DNA from: Hoylesella oralis ATCC 33269
Lineage (GTDB): Bacteria; Bacteroidota; Bacteroidia; Bacteroidales; Bacteroidaceae
NCBI RefSeq assembly: GCF_000185145.2
Contig: NZ_GL833119.1
Location: forward strand, 1,801,464 to 1,865,463
Length of the DNA stretch: 64,000 nucleotides
Direction of reading: 5' to 3'
Below, in pieces: positions 33,599 to 41,909 of the stretch. Position numbers and translations under genes: made by a program. The notes under the pieces are model-generated. The model ran no database searches, was not told where the DNA came from, and worked only from the letters and a program-made list of their open reading frames with translations. Position 1 is the first letter of the stretch; every line of letters begins with the position of its first letter.

Positions 33599-34738
33599 AT
33601 GCGAAACTTCGGGAATAGCACAAAGGTAATAAGGCTTTCGTGTGCTATTCTTTTTATTGTTTTTACGTTCGTCTATCTGTATTATTATCAGGCAGACATT
33701 CTCGCTGTTGCCCAACATATCTTATCTTCTGGACGCACACAATACGACAGAAAGATAGGAGCTGTACTTATTACAATAGTACTTTACTTGCTTCACATCG
33801 GCATCGCTTCTGTGATAAAGACGGGGAAAATTGGTTATTCTTTGACGTTTTTCCCGTCATTGTTGGTGTTGGCTTTTATCACCGATATAGGAACTAAGTC
33901 AACCAATCAGATATGTTTCGGTGTCTCCGGATGGGCGTTTTTGTTGTTGAGCGTTGTTTATGGCATGCTTCTTTGGGCGTATTCTCGATTGAAGACTTTG
34001 AGTGAAAGCAGTTCGAATATTCTTTTTAACAGATTTGTATGGAGTGATTTCCTGATGATGTTCCTTATGTTTTTTATGGTAGGCACTGTGAGCAGTCATA
34101 ACGAAGTATTTCATTATCGTGCCCATATGGAGCAAAGTCTGCTTGATAACGGCTATAATGAAGCGTTAGCTACGGGCAGAAATACGCTGCAGACAGACTC
34201 TTCGCTTACTATGTTGAGAGTTTTTGCCCTTTCTAAAAAGGGGACATTGGGTGAATATCTCTTCGAATATCCGCTGATAGGAAGTTCCAAAGCGATGCTT
34301 CCCTATAATAATGTAGGAACATTTATGTTGCCGGAAGCCATGATATACCGTAATGTGGGCGTTGTATTGAAGCAGAAGTTAAGCCCGTTGGAATACCTTG
34401 AATATATAGAAAAACATCATCTTGCAAAGAAAGCTGCCGCAGACTATCTGCTTTGCGGTTATCTGCTTGATAAGAAACTCGATGCTTTTGTAAATAACAT
34501 ATCGAAGTATTACGACATAAAGGGCTCATTGCCGAAGCATTATCGAGAGGCTTTGATTTTATATACCCATCTGCGTTCCAACCCGAAGATTGTCTATCAT
34601 AGCAATGTGATGGATACGGATTTTCAAGATTTCCAAGATTTAAATCGTAAATATCCCAAACGGGCAGAACGAGTGAATGCCGTTCGGGATATCTATGGAA
34701 AAACCTATTGGTACTATTATCTATATGCTACTTCTTAA
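33599..34738 (+). CDS. membrane protein with C-terminal soluble domain (DUF6057-like)
   Basis: The 379-residue protein starts at ATG 33599; a longer frame reaches back into glgB but lacks support. About four membrane segments lie in the first 190 residues ('VIRLSCAILFIVFTFVYLYY', 'IGAVLITIVLYLLHIGIA', 'WAFLLLSVVYGMLLWAY', 'FLMMFLMFFMVGTVS'). A mainly helical soluble domain of about 190 residues follows, with repeat-like helical pairs ('AAADYLLCGYLLDKKLDAFV') that recall TPR. I believe this resembles the Bacteroidales DUF6057 family, but that is from memory. It probably shares the glgB transcript. Its stop overlaps the 3' end of the convergent secreted-protein gene by 11 bases. Confidence 0.75.
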   Translation: MRNFGNSTKVIRLSCAILFIVFTFVYLYYYQADILAVAQHILSSGRTQYDRKIGAVLITIVLYLLHIGIASVIKTGKIGYSLTFFPSLLVLAFITDIGTKSTNQICFGVSGWAFLLLSVVYGMLLWAYSRLKTLSESSSNILFNRFVWSDFLMMFLMFFMVGTVSSHNEVFHYRAHMEQSLLDNGYNEALATGRNTLQTDSSLTMLRVFALSKKGTLGEYLFEYPLIGSSKAMLPYNNVGTFMLPEAMIYRNVGVVLKQKLSPLEYLEYIEKHHLAKKAAADYLLCGYLLDKKLDAFVNNISKYYDIKGSLPKHYREALILYTHLRSNPKIVYHSNVMDTDFQDFQDLNRKYPKRAERVNAVRDIYGKTYWYYYLYATS

Positions 34739-35210
34739 CTTCTCGTAATGCTTTTACCCAATCGGTATCGACAGAGAATTGGGTTAGATATTTGGCATTA
34801 TCTACATAGGCATAAACAGTTTCTTTGTCCATGTCGTTGAATAATGCGTTATGGGTTGTCGCATTCTTGAAGTTAGCCATAATTATTTCTTTTTCGTCTT
34901 TCTTCTTTGAGCTGGAAAGACGTTTGAGATAAAGGTTTACAAACTCGATCATAGCATTTGTCTGTTGCCCGAGTTCATACTCTGTAAACGTCTTCGATTC
35001 GGCAGCTTTCATCATCATATAATAAATAGCGTCCCATTTGAATGTTGCAATTTTCCTTTCCTCAATATCCTTGGTCGTATCGTTTTTAATCCTTTCTTGC
35101 TGCTTCATAATGTTTTTAACTTCCTTGAATATCTCTTGTGCAGACACATTAGAGACGGCCAACAGCCCCAGCACAATCATTACTACTATTTTCTTCATAA
35201 TTCTCTTCAT
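34728..35210 (-). CDS. small secreted helical protein of unknown function
   Basis: The 160-residue product has a signal peptide ('KKIVVMIVLGLLAVSNVSAQ') and a mature region of about 135 residues that is predicted helical and rich in Lys and Glu ('IMKQQERIKNDTTKDIEERK', 'AESKTFTEYELGQQTNAMIE'). No named domain was recognised; similar proteins are annotated as hypothetical in Bacteroidales. It should be periplasmic. It is convergent with the preceding membrane-protein gene, sharing 11 bases at their ends, and lies 61 bases from the ruvC stop. Met codons at residues 1 and 5 are both possible starts. Confidence 0.75.
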   Translation of the reverse strand: MKRIMKKIVVMIVLGLLAVSNVSAQEIFKEVKNIMKQQERIKNDTTKDIEERKIATFKWDAIYYMMMKAAESKTFTEYELGQQTNAMIEFVNLYLKRLSSSKKKDEKEIIMANFKNATTHNALFNDMDKETVYAYVDNAKYLTQFSVDTDWVKALREVKK

Positions 35211-35271
35211 TTATATATTTTTGTTAATTAATTCTTTTGTGAATATAAACTATCACCGATACGGTAAATGT

Positions 35272-35856
35272 TCAATTCTTTATTCGGTCTTGGTTTCTAT
35301 GTATAAAATCTTTCCATCCGTGGTAATGGTCTTCTGTCTGCGGCCTCCCCATTTGCATAAAGTGACAGTAAGCCGCCCCTAAAGCATCCGTTGCATCCAT
35401 GAATTTCGGCATGTCGTTGCCGTTGATACGAAGCAATCGTTGCAACATACCGGCAACCTGCTCTTTGCTGGCCTGTCCTTGTCCGGTGATAGCCATTTTG
35501 ATTTTCAGCGGTGCATACTCGTGGATTGGCACATCGTGGTGAATTGCAGCGGCGATAGCTACACCTTGTGCGCGTCCTAACTTGAGCATCGATTGCACGT
35601 TTTTGCCGAAGAACGGGGCTTCGATGGCCATTTCATCAGGCAGATATTCGTCGATAATACCGGTTACCCGATCGAAAATCTTGCCCAATCTGATATACGG
35701 ATCAAGTTCCCGTCGCATATCTATAACTCCCATAGCTACCATTTGGGCAGTCCGGCCATAAACTCTGATAACTCCATAGCCCATAACATTGGTTCCGGGA
35801 TCTATTCCTAATATAATTTTTTCAGCCTGTCTGCTGTCCATAATTTTCTTAAACAT
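35272..35856 (-). CDS. ruvC: Holliday junction resolvase RuvC
   Basis: RuvC cleaves Holliday junctions produced by RuvAB branch migration. The 194-residue protein has the RNase H-like core: catalytic Asp19 in '[15 protein letters not shown]', a Glu in '[20 protein letters not shown]', and the acidic pair in '[15 protein letters not shown]'. The '[14 protein letters not shown]' loop is typical. The start at 35856 is immediately adjacent to the stop of the upstream MBL gene, so translation is coupled. An alternative Met at residue 6 would also keep the catalytic core. It is the last gene of the operon lipoprotein-rsmG-MBL-ruvC. Confidence 0.95.
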   Translation of the reverse strand: MFKKIMDSRQAEKIILGIDPGTNVMGYGVIRVYGRTAQMVAMGVIDMRRELDPYIRLGKIFDRVTGIIDEYLPDEMAIEAPFFGKNVQSMLKLGRAQGVAIAAAIHHDVPIHEYAPLKIKMAITGQGQASKEQVAGMLQRLLRINGNDMPKFMDATDALGAAYCHFMQMGRPQTEDHYHGWKDFIHRNQDRIKN

Positions 35857-36501
35857 CTACCTATCCATATAAGGATTGCCTGCCAATTCTATGCCGATGG
35901 TTGTCTTATCGCCGTGCCCCGGGTAGATTACAGTATCATCCGGAAGCTGACATATCATTCTGATGCTCTGTATTATTTGGAACATTGAGCCGCCTTCCAA
36001 GTCTGTCCGTCCGATAGAGTAGTGAAAAAGAGTGTCGCCAGAGAATGCAACATGCTCCTTTTCACAATACAGGAAGATGCTGCCCGGCGAATGTCCCGGC
36101 GTTTCGATAATAGTAAATATATGGTTTCCGAAAGCGATAACATCCTTGTCGGTCAGGTATTTTCCGACCGGAGGCATATCGTATTCGAGCCTTACACCCG
36201 TAATCTGTTCTGCTTGAAAAGCCGCCTGTTCGATAAGAAACTTATCTGCGGCATGCATTTCCGCCCTTAATCCGAACTCTTCGAAAATGGTATTGTTGCC
36301 GAAGATGTGATCTATATGGCCGTGGGTAGCAACAAGATGTTTCGGAGTAAGTTCGTTCTTGCGGATATATTCCACAATGGCTTTCCTTTCGTTCGTATAA
36401 TACGCTCCGCAATCTACAATGATACATTCCTTAGAGTCGTCGCTGACAATGTAGCAATTCTCTTGGAGCATGTTGCATACAATTCGCTTAATATTCAGCA
36501 T
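35857..36501 (-). CDS. MBL-fold metallo-hydrolase, glyoxalase II-like
   Basis: The 214-residue protein has the metallo-beta-lactamase signature HxHxDH at residues 60-65 ('THGHIDHIFGN'), a second metal ligand region 'ETPGHSPGSIFLY', 'AFSGDTLFHYSIGRTDLEGG' and the last ligand His in 'VIYPGHGDKTTIG'. It matches the YcbL/glyoxalase II-like subgroup, which hydrolyses thioesters or related substrates. The precise substrate is unknown. It lies 35 bases after rsmG and abuts ruvC. It has no signal peptide, so it is cytoplasmic. Confidence 0.9.
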   Translation of the reverse strand: MLNIKRIVCNMLQENCYIVSDDSKECIIVDCGAYYTNERKAIVEYIRKNELTPKHLVATHGHIDHIFGNNTIFEEFGLRAEMHAADKFLIEQAAFQAEQITGVRLEYDMPPVGKYLTDKDVIAFGNHIFTIIETPGHSPGSIFLYCEKEHVAFSGDTLFHYSIGRTDLEGGSMFQIIQSIRMICQLPDDTVIYPGHGDKTTIGIELAGNPYMDR

Positions 36502-36536
36502 ATTCTATATTTTCAGTTACATACATATTCCAAGGA

Positions 36537-37163
36537 TCAGAAAGGTAGATACACCACATTTTTCTTCTTGAACCATTCTTCTTGGAACCAATTGGCGATA
36601 GGAGTTATCTGAACGATATTTCTAAAAGGTCTAATCTCCGCAGTCAAGTCTCCTCCTTTTAGGCACAACAGCCCGTTGGGAAGCGGGTTAACCTGCTTAG
36701 ACGAAATGTTTTTTCGGATTAATTTAGCCATATCGGGCAAGGACATTACGGCTCTGCTTACCACAAAATCGTATTTTCCCTTTTCGTTTTCGCCTCTCAA
36801 ATGTTCCGTATCGACGTTTTTCAGACCGATATGGGCGGCAATCTCGGCTGCTACTTTTACTTTCTTGCCTATACTGTCTATTAGTTTAAAGCGGCAGTTA
36901 GGGAAAAGTATTGCCAACGGAATGCCCGGAAAGCCGCCGCCGGTACCCACATCAAGAACTGTTGTGCCCGAAACAAAGCTGATTTCTTTGGCTATTGCAA
37001 GCGAATGGAGCACATGATGTTCATAAAGATGATCGATATCCTTACGTGAAATAACATTTATTTTTGCATTCCATTCCTCGTAGAGCGGCGCAAGTTGTTC
37101 GAATTGATATTGCTGCTCGTCGGTCAGATTAGAGAAATATTTCCTGATGATTTCCATTGTCAT
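36537..37163 (-). CDS. rsmG: 16S rRNA (guanine-527-N7)-methyltransferase RsmG
   Basis: RsmG methylates N7 of G527 in 16S rRNA. The 208-residue protein has the SAM-binding motif 'VLDVGTGGGFPGIPLAILFP' at about residues 69-88, 'NVISRKDIDHLYEHHVLHSL' before it, and 'YDFVVSRAVMSLPDM' after it, all diagnostic of GidB/RsmG. The length is standard. Its start overlaps the stop of the upstream lipoprotein gene by 4 bases (ATGA-type), a sign of translational coupling. It is second in a four-gene operon. Confidence 0.95.
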   Translation of the reverse strand: MTMEIIRKYFSNLTDEQQYQFEQLAPLYEEWNAKINVISRKDIDHLYEHHVLHSLAIAKEISFVSGTTVLDVGTGGGFPGIPLAILFPNCRFKLIDSIGKKVKVAAEIAAHIGLKNVDTEHLRGENEKGKYDFVVSRAVMSLPDMAKLIRKNISSKQVNPLPNGLLCLKGGDLTAEIRPFRNIVQITPIANWFQEEWFKKKNVVYLPF

Positions 37164-37957
37164 TTAAGTAGTTTTCCGATTTCGCTTTTATCTATCTTTA
37201 TCCTTATTTCGCCTACATCGTGCGGAGCGATCTCGTCTTCGCAGTAGATAAACGTAATAGCATCATCATCGATCATGAAGTTTTCGGGTACATATATGTA
37301 ATCGTTGGCAAAGATATGTTTTTTCTTCAATTCATCAATACTGTCCAGATTGAAATTCTTCAACAGATGTTCGATAATAATATCTTTAAGAGTTGCATTG
37401 TAACCATCTACAAATAAGTCTTTTAAATTGATTGTACTACCGGTTTTCAGATCAATGTTTTTAACGAGTGTTTGATTAATCCCGTGCTCGCCTCCGGCAT
37501 ACATATAAAGTTTGGAGATATAAGTTAATACACCTTCAGACGGCATCTCAACGGATGTTTTCAGTATATAAGAACAATTATACGAGGCGGCATTCTGCCT
37601 GTCATCGCGGTATAAATCGCCATATTCTTTCTTATAATCAGCAATATATTGTGCGGCGAAAGCATGGACAGCTGCGTTCATGTTCGCCTGTTGGGGATTA
37701 CCGATAAGATAATCCGACATTAAAATACCCGAATTGATTATCTCGTGATTGATTTTTTTATCGTTCTTTCCTTTCACATATATTACGTGCAACGACACGT
37801 CACATTTTGGGGAATGAGCCTCAGAAGTAAGCGCAATCGTAGAATCCACGCATATGGAGTCTATTTCCAATCCGCTTTTGTATATGTCGAACTTGTTTTT
37901 GTTACTACACGAACATACTAACAATGCCGTAAGGGCTATCGTTAACAGATACTTCAT
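37160..37957 (-). CDS. DUF3298/RsiV-type lipoprotein
   Basis: The 265-residue protein has a lipoprotein signal ('TIALTALLVCSCSNKNK', with the lipid-attached Cys in VCSC), a DUF4163-like N-terminal part and a C-terminal DUF3298 domain ('YAGGEHGINQTLVKNIDLKT', 'FVDGYNATLKDIIIEHLLK'). The family is related to the extracytoplasmic part of the anti-sigma factor RsiV, which binds lysozyme; whether this member binds anything similar is unknown. It should be attached to a membrane facing the periplasm. It is the first gene of the operon leading to rsmG, the MBL gene and ruvC, and overlaps rsmG by 4 bases. Confidence 0.82.
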   Translation of the reverse strand: MKYLLTIALTALLVCSCSNKNKFDIYKSGLEIDSICVDSTIALTSEAHSPKCDVSLHVIYVKGKNDKKINHEIINSGILMSDYLIGNPQQANMNAAVHAFAAQYIADYKKEYGDLYRDDRQNAASYNCSYILKTSVEMPSEGVLTYISKLYMYAGGEHGINQTLVKNIDLKTGSTINLKDLFVDGYNATLKDIIIEHLLKNFNLDSIDELKKKHIFANDYIYVPENFMIDDDAITFIYCEDEIAPHDVGEIRIKIDKSEIGKLLK

Positions 37958-37973
37958 ATTTATATATTTGCGG

Positions 37974-37981
37974 ACAAAGGT
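37974..37981 (-). promoter_or_regulatory. -7 element of the lipoprotein-rsmG-MBL-ruvC operon
   Basis: On the minus strand it reads TACCTTTG, 16 bases before the start codon. No TTTG is found at the expected -33 position, so it may be a weak or activated promoter. Transcription near 37968 would give a leader of about 10 bases. The interval from here to 38213 shows no gene. Confidence 0.45.
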
Positions 37982-38213
37982 ACAAAATATTTACATACTG
38001 CTATGTTCTTATAAGATATTTTTAAGGTAAAAAACCATAACGTCAGCATGAGATGGGGAGATTATGTACGGCATGTAACGGCAATAGACATATCGTTTGT
38101 TTTGCTTATTTCACACATGCAACGATTATAGGGCTATGGGACAAGTAATAAAGAGCCGTAAGCGCACTATAATGAATGGTGATAATGGGTATTATAAGGG
38201 CACCGGAAAGAAT

Positions 38214-38245
38214 GGGAAGAGAACTGTAATGCGTGTTCTCTTCCC
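38214..38245 (-). terminator. terminator of pyk
   Basis: An 11-bp perfect stem (38214-38224 with 38235-38245) lies 8 bases after the pyk stop codon. On the minus strand it is followed by ATTCTTT, a modest T tract. Confidence 0.65.
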
Positions 38246-38253
38246 TATAAAAA

Positions 38254-39705
38254 TCAGTTTGCGCTCCTATAATCAGGCAAGTGGAACTCGTAGGATTTAT
38301 CGAATACCTGACTTACCTTGTTAATCTCGAGGAGTGTTGTACCGCCGCCTTCTCCAAAGCTACCGCTCAAATATGCTATCTTATCTTCGAGTCCGATGTA
38401 TCCCTTTTGGCGAAGCATACGGATTGCAGCAATGAAAGTGTGTTCAGGTGTGGTGTGTTCTTTTTGATATACCGGAATTACACCATAGCTCAAATTCAGC
38501 CAACGCTGCGTTTTTTCCTTGTAGCAGATGGCAAGTACAGGCGTAGGACCGCGAAATGCTGCCAGATTACGGGCCGTCTGTCCGGTTTCGCTGTCGGTGA
38601 TAATTCCCTTGACTCCCAATTGTGTGGTAGATTCAATGGCAGAGTGAGCAAGGAATTCCCTTTGATCTTCGCATCCATCGATAAAGGGATTGATGTCGTT
38701 TGTACGTATCTTATCCTGTTCGGCCTGCTCTGCAATGCGCGCCATTGTCTGCACTGCTTCGAGAGGATATTTGCCCGAAGCGGTTTCACCACTCAACATA
38801 AGGGCATCGGTGCGATAGTAGATGGCATTCGCGATGTCGGTAACTTCGGCACGTGTGGGACGTGGATTGTTGATCATCGTGTGGAGCATCTGTGTTGCCA
38901 CGATTACCGGTTTCTTCTTGATGGTACATTTACGGATGATTTCGCGCTGTATACCGGGAATACGTTCTATGGGCACCTCAATTCCCAAGTCGCCTCGGGC
39001 AATCATGATGCCGTAAGAAGCCTCGATAATTTCGTCGATGTTGTCTACACCTTCTTGGTTTTCAATCTTCGAGATGATTTTGATGTCGCTGTTATGCTCG
39101 TCGAGTATGTCTTGCACTGCTTTTACATCGGCAGCATTGCGTACGAAAGAATGGGCGATGAAATCGATGTCTTGTTCGATAGCAAATAAGATATTGTGCT
39201 TATCTTTCTCCGTTAATGCCGGAAGATCGATATGTTCACCCGGCACGTTTACACTCTTATGGGCACCCAGTTCACCGTCGTTCTGCACCTGTGCAACGAG
39301 CATAGGGCCAATGTTCTCGATCACTTTCATGTCTAAAGCTCCATCGTCGAAGAGTATATCGTCGCCTACTTTTACGTCTTTGGCAATATCAGCGTAGGAA
39401 ACATTTACGATATCATGCGATGAATCCATCTCCGGACGACCGAAAACCTTAACTATATCGCCGGTCTTATATTTGATAGGTTCCGCCACATTGGTAGTTC
39501 GTACTTCCGGCCCTTTGGTATCGATGAGTATACCGATATGGGGCGAGACCTCTCGTACATTCTTTATAATGTTTTCCATGCCCTCCCGAGTGGCATGGGC
39601 AGTATTCATACGTACGACGTTCATTCCTGCAAAAAACAGTTTTCGTAGGAAATCGACATCACAATGCCTGTCGCTGATAGAGCATACTATCTTTGTTTGT
39701 TTCAT
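38254..39705 (-). CDS. pyk: pyruvate kinase
   Basis: Pyk converts phosphoenolpyruvate and ADP to pyruvate and ATP. The 483-residue protein has the N-terminal 'KIVCSISDRHCDVDFLRKLF', 'VVRMNTAHATREGM', the catalytic Lys region 'IISKIENQEGVDNIDEI', the metal/substrate region 'MIARGDLGIEVPIERI', and 'LMLSGETASGKYPLEAV'. A C-terminal allosteric domain follows ('AFRGPTPVLAICYKEKTQRW'). The length is standard. It is monocistronic. The predicted start of transcription near 39845 gives an unusually long leader of about 140 bases, which may carry regulation. Confidence 0.96.
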   Translation of the reverse strand: MKQTKIVCSISDRHCDVDFLRKLFFAGMNVVRMNTAHATREGMENIIKNVREVSPHIGILIDTKGPEVRTTNVAEPIKYKTGDIVKVFGRPEMDSSHDIVNVSYADIAKDVKVGDDILFDDGALDMKVIENIGPMLVAQVQNDGELGAHKSVNVPGEHIDLPALTEKDKHNILFAIEQDIDFIAHSFVRNAADVKAVQDILDEHNSDIKIISKIENQEGVDNIDEIIEASYGIMIARGDLGIEVPIERIPGIQREIIRKCTIKKKPVIVATQMLHTMINNPRPTRAEVTDIANAIYYRTDALMLSGETASGKYPLEAVQTMARIAEQAEQDKIRTNDINPFIDGCEDQREFLAHSAIESTTQLGVKGIITDSETGQTARNLAAFRGPTPVLAICYKEKTQRWLNLSYGVIPVYQKEHTTPEHTFIAAIRMLRQKGYIGLEDKIAYLSGSFGEGGGTTLLEINKVSQVFDKSYEFHLPDYRSAN

Positions 39706-39850
39706 TATATGTATGTTTTAATGACCTTTTATTTATTCTTATAATGTTTGAGTGAATGAATATATTACAATTCCAAAATAAATATATTAGACGCGCGATA
39801 ATATTCTTGCGCAACGATACAATATATTTATATTCTGTAAATTATGAGTG

Positions 39851-39881
39851 CAAAAGTACGAAGTTTCGCGGATAAATCAAA
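39851..39881 (-). promoter_or_regulatory. promoter of pyk
   Basis: On the minus strand TTTG (39878-39881) and TACTTTTG (39851-39858) are 19 bases apart, a full match. It implies a leader of about 140 bases. Confidence 0.75.
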
Positions 39882-39896
39882 GTATATTAGTACTTT

Positions 39897-41042
39897 TTAT
39901 TGCTTGTCTGTTGAAAAATCAAGCCAACCTTCAACCCATTGTTTGCCGGAATGGTTATCGTTATCGTTGTAAAGATTAGATACGCACAAACCGAGCAGGC
40001 GTACCGATTGTTTTGTCAAGTCTACTTCGGAGAGCAGTTCTTTAGCAAGTGGCAGAATGTCGTCTTTGGATATCAGTACTTTGTGTACGGTTTTGCTCCG
40101 TGTTATTTGGGTGAAATCGGTAAATTTCACCTTTAATGTCAGCGTTCTTCCATTAAATTTAGACTTGGATATACGCCCAGAAAGTTCTGTAACAATATGA
40201 TAGAGTTCTATCAGAATAGCAGAATTCAAACGTATATCTTCGAGAAAAGTATGCTCGCAGCCGACAGATTTGCGGATTGCCGATGCTATAACAGGACGAT
40301 TGTCTATGCCCCTTGCAAAATTATAATAGATGTTTCCGCTCTTTCCGAATGTTTCTATAAGATGATGCAACGATACTTCTTGAAGCTGTGCTCCGTTGAA
40401 TATACCGATGTGATGCATGATCTGTGCCGTTTTTGGACCGACTCCCCAAAACTTTTCTATGGGAAGTTTTGAGATAAAGTCCAGTGCGCGGTGCGGATGG
40501 ATAACCATCAAACCGTCGGGCTTTCTATAGTCTGATGCGATTTTTGCCAAGAACTTATTGTACGAAATGCCGGCAGAGGCGGTCAGATTTAGCCGTTTTC
40601 TGATTTTGTCTTTTATTTCTTTCGCTATATCTTGGGCGAGCGAAATGTTGAAACTGTTGTGAGTAACATCTAAAAACGCCTCATCGATAGAAAGCGGTTC
40701 GACCAAATCGGTGTATTCTTGAAAGATTTCATGCACCTCGTTGGATATTTCCCGATACACATTTCGTCGGTTTGGCACGATTATCAAGTGGGGGCATAGC
40801 TGCTTGGCCTTGGCTATCGACATTGCGGAATGCACGCCGAACTTCCGTGCTTCGTAACTTGCCGTGGTTACGACGCCTCGCGGACCGTCGTATCCTACAG
40901 CTATAGGTTTACCGCGCAGGTCGGGATTATCTCGTTGCTCCACCGCCGCAAAGAATGCATCCATATCAATATGGATGATTTTCCTTACAGGTTCATTCGA
41001 TAGAGTGGGAGAGTTGGGCTCTATGGTTTCACGGAAACGCAT
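39897..41042 (-). CDS. dinB: DNA polymerase IV (Y-family, translesion)
   Basis: DinB copies past DNA lesions at low fidelity. The 381-residue protein has the catalytic motifs 'IIHIDMDAFFAAVEQRDNP' at about residues 22-40 and 'PLSIDEAFLDVTHNS' with the Asp-Glu pair, plus 'PKTAQIMHHIGIF' in the helix-hairpin-helix thumb and a little-finger domain after about residue 240. It has about 20 extra residues before the usual 'RKIIHID' start. There is no other Met until inside the active site, and the promoter places the start of transcription almost at this ATG, so the longer start is credible. No C-terminal clamp-binding motif was identified with certainty. Confidence 0.93.
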   Translation of the reverse strand: MRFRETIEPNSPTLSNEPVRKIIHIDMDAFFAAVEQRDNPDLRGKPIAVGYDGPRGVVTTASYEARKFGVHSAMSIAKAKQLCPHLIIVPNRRNVYREISNEVHEIFQEYTDLVEPLSIDEAFLDVTHNSFNISLAQDIAKEIKDKIRKRLNLTASAGISYNKFLAKIASDYRKPDGLMVIHPHRALDFISKLPIEKFWGVGPKTAQIMHHIGIFNGAQLQEVSLHHLIETFGKSGNIYYNFARGIDNRPVIASAIRKSVGCEHTFLEDIRLNSAILIELYHIVTELSGRISKSKFNGRTLTLKVKFTDFTQITRSKTVHKVLISKDDILPLAKELLSEVDLTKQSVRLLGLCVSNLYNDNDNHSGKQWVEGWLDFSTDKQ

Positions 41043-41046
41043 TTTG

Positions 41047-41077
41047 CAAAAGTAACAAAAACATCCTGTCAGGCAAA
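41047..41077 (-). promoter_or_regulatory. promoter of dinB, predicting a leaderless mRNA
   Basis: On the minus strand TTTG (41074-41077) and TACTTTTG (41047-41054) are 19 bases apart. Initiation 4-6 bases after the -7 element falls at about 41041-41043, at the first base of the ATG (41042). Confidence 0.7.
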
Positions 41078-41271
41078 ATATATCCGATGATATATTATAA
41101 ATATGTCATATAAAAAAACTCTGTTTCTTTTACATTTCAGTCAGATGTTTTCTGTAGCTGGTATCGCATAATTGCATGAAACAGCATATCGAGACTTTTG
41201 TCTTAATGAGTTTTTTGATTGTCTAATATCAAAAAAAACGAAATAAATTTCCTTATCAGCCAAAAAACTCG

Positions 41272-41279
41272 TATATTTG
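41272..41279 (+). promoter_or_regulatory. -7 element of the HU gene
   Basis: TATATTTG; the -33 position is weak. Transcription near 41285 gives a leader of about 45 bases before the ATG at 41330. Confidence 0.5.
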
Positions 41280-41329
41280 CACACCGAGAACGAAGGATAG
41301 TAATTTATTATAACAAAAAATATTTAGCG

Positions 41330-41608
41330 ATGACTAAAGCTGATATCATTAACGAGATTGCCAATTCTACAGGAATGCAGAAAAAGGAAGTGGCCGTTGT
41401 TATCGAAAGTTTCATGAGTACAGTTAAAGAGAGTTTGCTTAAGCGTAAGGAGAACGTTTATTTGCGTGGCTTCGGAAGTTTTATCATTAAGCATAGAGCT
41501 GCCAAAACCGCACGCAACATTCTCAAAAATACGACCATGACAATCGAAGCACACGACTTGCCGAGTTTCAAACCCGCAAAGAGTTTTATCGATGAAATGA
41601 AAGCCTAA
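41330..41608 (+). CDS. HU family DNA-binding protein
   Basis: The 92-residue protein is a standard HU/IHF-type nucleoid protein: 'MTKADIINEIANSTGMQKKE' dimerisation helices, then 'VYLRGFGSFIIKHRAAKTAR' entering the DNA-binding beta-arm, with 'PSFKPAKSFIDEMKA' at the C-terminus. The arm lacks the 'RNPRTG' consensus and has 'RNILKNTTMTIEAHDL' instead, a variant seen in Bacteroidetes. An in-frame extension back to 41219 exists, but the promoter at 41272 and the family alignment place the start at 41330. A 29-residue basic protein follows 77 bases later. Confidence 0.93.
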   Translation: MTKADIINEIANSTGMQKKEVAVVIESFMSTVKESLLKRKENVYLRGFGSFIIKHRAAKTARNILKNTTMTIEAHDLPSFKPAKSFIDEMKA

Positions 41609-41685
41609 GTTACCGACATTCGTTTCTTGTTTCGGTTGAGTAGAAAATAAGGTAAACATACAAATAACATTTAAATTATTAGGCT

Positions 41686-41775
41686 ATGCCAAACGGTAAG
41701 AAAAAGAAAGGCCACAAGATGGCAACGCATAAGCGTAAAAAGAGATTAAGAAAGAATAGACATAAGAGCAAATAA
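41686..41775 (+). CDS. 29-residue Lys/Arg-rich ribosomal-type protein (AURKAIP1/COX24-like)
   Basis: The product is 'MPNGKKKKGHKMATHKRKKR' followed by nine more residues rich in Arg, Lys and His. Twenty of 29 residues are basic. Its 'HKRKKRLRKNRHK' core resembles the COX24/AURKAIP1 domain (mitochondrial small-subunit protein mS38), and Bacteroidetes genomes carry such mini-proteins between HU and ribonuclease G. From family knowledge it is probably a small ribosomal subunit protein buried in rRNA, but the assignment rests on this short motif. Its terminator at 41806 ends the HU/mini-protein transcript. Confidence 0.75.
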   Translation: MPNGKKKKGHKMATHKRKKRLRKNRHKSK

Positions 41776-41805
41776 TTGTTAGTATAATAGTTCTATTCAG
41801 AATAG

Positions 41806-41852
41806 AGGCGTGTCAATGTATCTGCCATAAGAGCTATGACATGCCTTTTTTA
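41806..41852 (+). terminator. terminator after the HU/basic-protein genes
   Basis: A 10-bp stem with one G-T pair (41806-41815 with 41837-41846) is followed by six T residues. Confidence 0.7.
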
Positions 41853-41854
41853 AT

Positions 41855-41908
41855 ATGAGTAATCCGAGACCGTTTGTGCCGAAGATTACAGAAAAACAAA
41901 TGAAGTAA
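41855..41908 (+). CDS. possible 17-codon leader peptide before ribonuclease G
   Basis: ATG at 41855 opens a 17-codon frame ('MSNPRPFVPKITEKQMK') whose TAA ends one base before the rng ATG at 41910. The tight spacing would allow termination-reinitiation coupling. It may be chance. Confidence 0.25.
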   Translation: MSNPRPFVPKITEKQMK

Positions 41909-41909
41909 T

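Noticed and set aside
38097..38324. 75-codon gene after the lipoprotein operon
   Set aside because: It overlaps the pyk 3' end and its terminator and has no coding character.
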